Assembly (NCBI GenBank): GCA_037440765.1
Contig: JBBITL010000134.1
Coordinates: 1 to 7,700, forward strand
Source: DTKY01 sp037440765
GTDB taxonomy: Bacteria; Acidobacteriota; Terriglobia; Bryobacterales; Bryobacteraceae
Direction of reading: 5' to 3'
DNA length: 7,700 bases
This document shows, in pieces, positions 5,872 to 7,700 of this stretch (position 1 is the first letter of the stretch; every line of letters starts with the position of its first letter). The position numbers and the translations under genes were made by a program. The notes under the pieces were generated by a model that was not told the DNA's origin, did no database searches, and saw only the letters and a program-made list of their open reading frames with translations.

Positions 5872-7700
5872 CTAGTTGGACGGGGCGGGCTCACTGGCAG
5901 GCCACTCACCGGGCAGCCGGTCCAGCCTCAGCAGAAAGCCTGAGCTGCTGCCGAAGGGGCCGCGCTTGCGGCTGCCGTCAGTGACCGGCAGGGTGCGGGA
6001 GTAACTGTAGCCCGCGACGTAGATGCTGCCTTCCGGATCAGGAGCGATGCTTACGCCCACATCCTGGTTCGTTCCGCCGAAGTAGGAGGAGAAGATGAGG
6101 GCTCCTATGCCCGGCGTCGAGGTATCCAGCACTGAAACGAAGGCGTCGGCCATGAGCGAGCGCCGCTCGCCCGCCGGCGGGGCGCCCATCACAGGCAGGT
6201 TGTCTGACAAGGTGTAGCCGGTGAGGGCGACCTGGCCCCTTCCGAGCAGCGCCAGGCCGTAAGCGGTGTCCGTGCCCGACCCGCCGAAGTAAGTGCCGTA
6301 AGTAACAACCTGGCCGGCCGGGCGAGAGAGGTCCACGCGGAGGAGGAAGGCGTCCGCGTCGCCCCCGGCGTGAGCTGACCGGTAGGCGTCCAGCGTCACC
6401 GGCAGGTCCCGGGACAGGGTGTAGCCCGCAAGCCAGAGGCCTCCGGAGGCGTCCATGGCCATCGACTGGGGGAAGTCCAGGTCGCTGCCACCCAGGTAGG
6501 TGCAATACTCGAGCGCGTCCAGCCCCGCCTTGTTGAGATTCAGCCTGGCGATGAACGCGTCGGCGCCGCCGCCGAGCAGGCACTGGTGGCAGCCTTCGGT
6601 AAAGGGAAAGTCATCCGACATGGTGTAGCCGGAGATGAACACGCCGCCGGCGGAGTCCACGGCCACCCCAGTGGCGACGTCCGTGCTCCTTCCACCCAAG
6701 TACGTGTTGAACAGGAGCGCCGCGCCCTTTTCCGCCGAAGGGCTGATCTTGTAGAGGAACGCCTCGTAACCGCCTCGGTTGGCTGGCTGCACGGTGGGGT
6801 CCGCCAGCGGATCAATGTTAACAGACGAAGTGTAGCCCACCACGTAGATCATTCCGGCCGCATCCACGGTAAGGGCCGTGGGGACCTCAAGCTTCGTGCC
6901 CCCGAGGAAAGTGCCGAAGACCAGGGAGTCCTGGCCCGAGGCTGCTGGATCGATCTTAACGGCGAAGGCGTCCTGATTATTGGTTCGCATGGGATTCTGG
7001 CCGCCGCCAAGCTCCGTGGAGACAGCGTTCGCCGTAGTGGGAAAGTCAGATGACAGTGTGGAGCCGGTGGCGTACACCGCTCCGGTGTCGTCCACCCAGA
7101 TGCTGCCGCCATAGTCCCGGCTTCCGCCTCCCAGGTAGGTCCAGTAGAGGAGCGTGGGAGCGCCGTGGGCGGGCACCCGCAATTTGGCCAGGAAGGCGTC
7201 CGAGGCCACGCCCCGGCCCGACAGCGGCTCGTTCTGCGCCGGAAGCTCCACCGGGGAGATGGTGCTGCCGGTCAGCCACAGGCTGCCGTCGGGGCCATAA
7301 GCCATACCCGTTATCGAATCCCCCTTCTCTCCTCCGAAGAAGCCGGCATAGACGAGAACCGGGTCGATAACCAGCGGCCGCGTCCTGTCATACCGGCCGA
7401 GCCTGAACCGGACTTCACGGTTGCGCGCCACGAGGTAGTCGCCCTCCACCGTAACCCTGCCCGCCGGAGTGTCCTGGTAGATGAAAGGTCTGGGCTGCAA
7501 GATCTGCCTTCCGCCCAGTTCCATGACCAGGGCGCCGTCCCTATCCACCGAGATCGAGTCCGCGCCCTGGAACCGCAGGCGGATGCGGGAGGGGTCGGCG
7601 CCGGGCGTTACCACGAAGTCGTACTCCAGCTGGCGGCCTGCGCTGCGGTAGACCAGATCGATGCCGGGGTACACCTGGCGGTAGCGCACGCGGGCGTACT
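5872..7700 (-). CDS. Secreted SBBP-repeat seven-bladed beta-propeller protein, 5' end outside window
   Basis: The frame is open to the right edge (YARVRYRQVYPGIDLVY from position 7698), so the start and signal peptide lie beyond 7700. About 609 residues are visible. The first 110 or so match the N-terminal region typical of acidobacterial SBBP proteins (QLEYDFVVTPGADPSRIRLR). Numbered from the GTG codon at 7689, seven repeats start near 113, 182, 258, 327, 395, 464 and 533, a period of about 69. Each opens with a Y/F-x-x-Y/F-[LF]-GG-like strand (YWTYLGG, FNTYLGG, YGTYFGG) and has a later [WVI]-[AST]-G-[YS]-T strand and a DAF-like end (SDAFLAKL, ADAFLLRV). Seven equal blades suggest a closed propeller. 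The protein ends soon after the last blade (PAPSN), with no Ig-like domain, sorting signal or membrane anchor. Such proteins are presumed exported; the ligand is unknown. It lies upstream of and co-directional with cpaE. Confidence 0.9.
   Translation of the reverse strand, partial: YARVRYRQVYPGIDLVYRSAGRQLEYDFVVTPGADPSRIRLRFQGADSISVDRDGALVMELGGRQILQPRPFIYQDTPAGRVTVEGDYLVARNREVRFRLGRYDRTRPLVIDPVLVYAGFFGGEKGDSITGMAYGPDGSLWLTGSTISPVELPAQNEPLSGRGVASDAFLAKLRVPAHGAPTLLYWTYLGGGSRDYGGSIWVDDTGAVYATGSTLSSDFPTTANAVSTELGGGQNPMRTNNQDAFAVKIDPAASGQDSLVFGTFLGGTKLEVPTALTVDAAGMIYVVGYTSSVNIDPLADPTVQPANRGGYEAFLYKISPSAEKGAALLFNTYLGGRSTDVATGVAVDSAGGVFISGYTMSDDFPFTEGCHQCLLGGGADAFIARLNLNKAGLDALEYCTYLGGSDLDFPQSMAMDASGGLWLAGYTLSRDLPVTLDAYRSAHAGGDADAFLLRVDLSRPAGQVVTYGTYFGGSGTDTAYGLALLGRGQVALTGYTLSDNLPVMGAPPAGERRSLMADAFVSVLDTSTPGIGALIFSSYFGGTNQDVGVSIAPDPEGSIYVAGYSYSRTLPVTDGSRKRGPFGSSSGFLLRLDRLPGEWPASEPAPSN

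Noticed and set aside
4792..5943. A 383-codon plus-strand open frame opposite the cpaE-like gene
   Set aside because: Same low-complexity His/Gly/Arg composition, antisense to a gene with clear motifs.

Overview
This is a GC-rich bacterial window, probably from an acidobacterium of the Solibacter/Bryobacter type. The reasons are the SBBP-repeat propeller protein with its characteristic N-terminal region, the CpaE-like protein, and the style of the degraded membrane protein at the left end. The exactly 100-N gap and the flanking repeat suggest a draft or metagenome-derived assembly. The lineage is inferred from protein style, not from a marker gene.

Layout, left to right. Positions 1-91 (minus) hold the edge of an IS1380-like transposase reading frame that runs off the window. 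Positions 92-273 have no recognisable gene but carry two perfect inverted repeats. Positions 274-1161 (minus) are a clearly decayed gene: an N-terminal regulator-like domain, one membrane segment and a periplasmic domain can be rebuilt only across two frameshifts and two in-frame stops. A tRNA-Ala(CGC) with encoded CCA follows at 1240-1315 (plus). Positions 1377-3425 (minus) are a two-gene nfeD-slipin operon, that is, a membrane-bound ClpP-class serine protease followed by its stomatin/SPFH partner. Diverging from it at 3494-4605 (plus) is a membrane-anchored JAMM/JAB metalloprotease whose Lys/Pro/Ala-rich tail is interrupted by the N gap. Converging on that gene is a CpaE/TadZ-like ATPase (4615-5808, minus). 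Upstream of it in the same direction is a secreted seven-bladed SBBP propeller protein (5872-7700, minus), cut by the window edge.

How the genes fit together: NfeD and slipin form a recognised membrane quality-control pair. The JAMM protein shares their promoter region and would expose a zinc peptidase domain on the cytoplasmic face of the same membrane; a functional link is inference only. The CpaE-like gene may be co-transcribed with the SBBP gene, but no other Tad/Flp pilus gene is visible. The most unusual points are these: (i) the CpaE-like gene appears to start at a non-canonical ATC codon behind a perfect Shine-Dalgarno that can be masked by a hairpin; (ii) a perfect 55-bp repeat flanks the assembly gap and fits an in-frame 18-codon tandem repeat; (iii) the pseudogene can be reconstructed; (iv) the same GTGATATATT promoter-like element lies upstream of both the tRNA and nfeD. 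I see no CRISPR array, defence island or complete mobile element.
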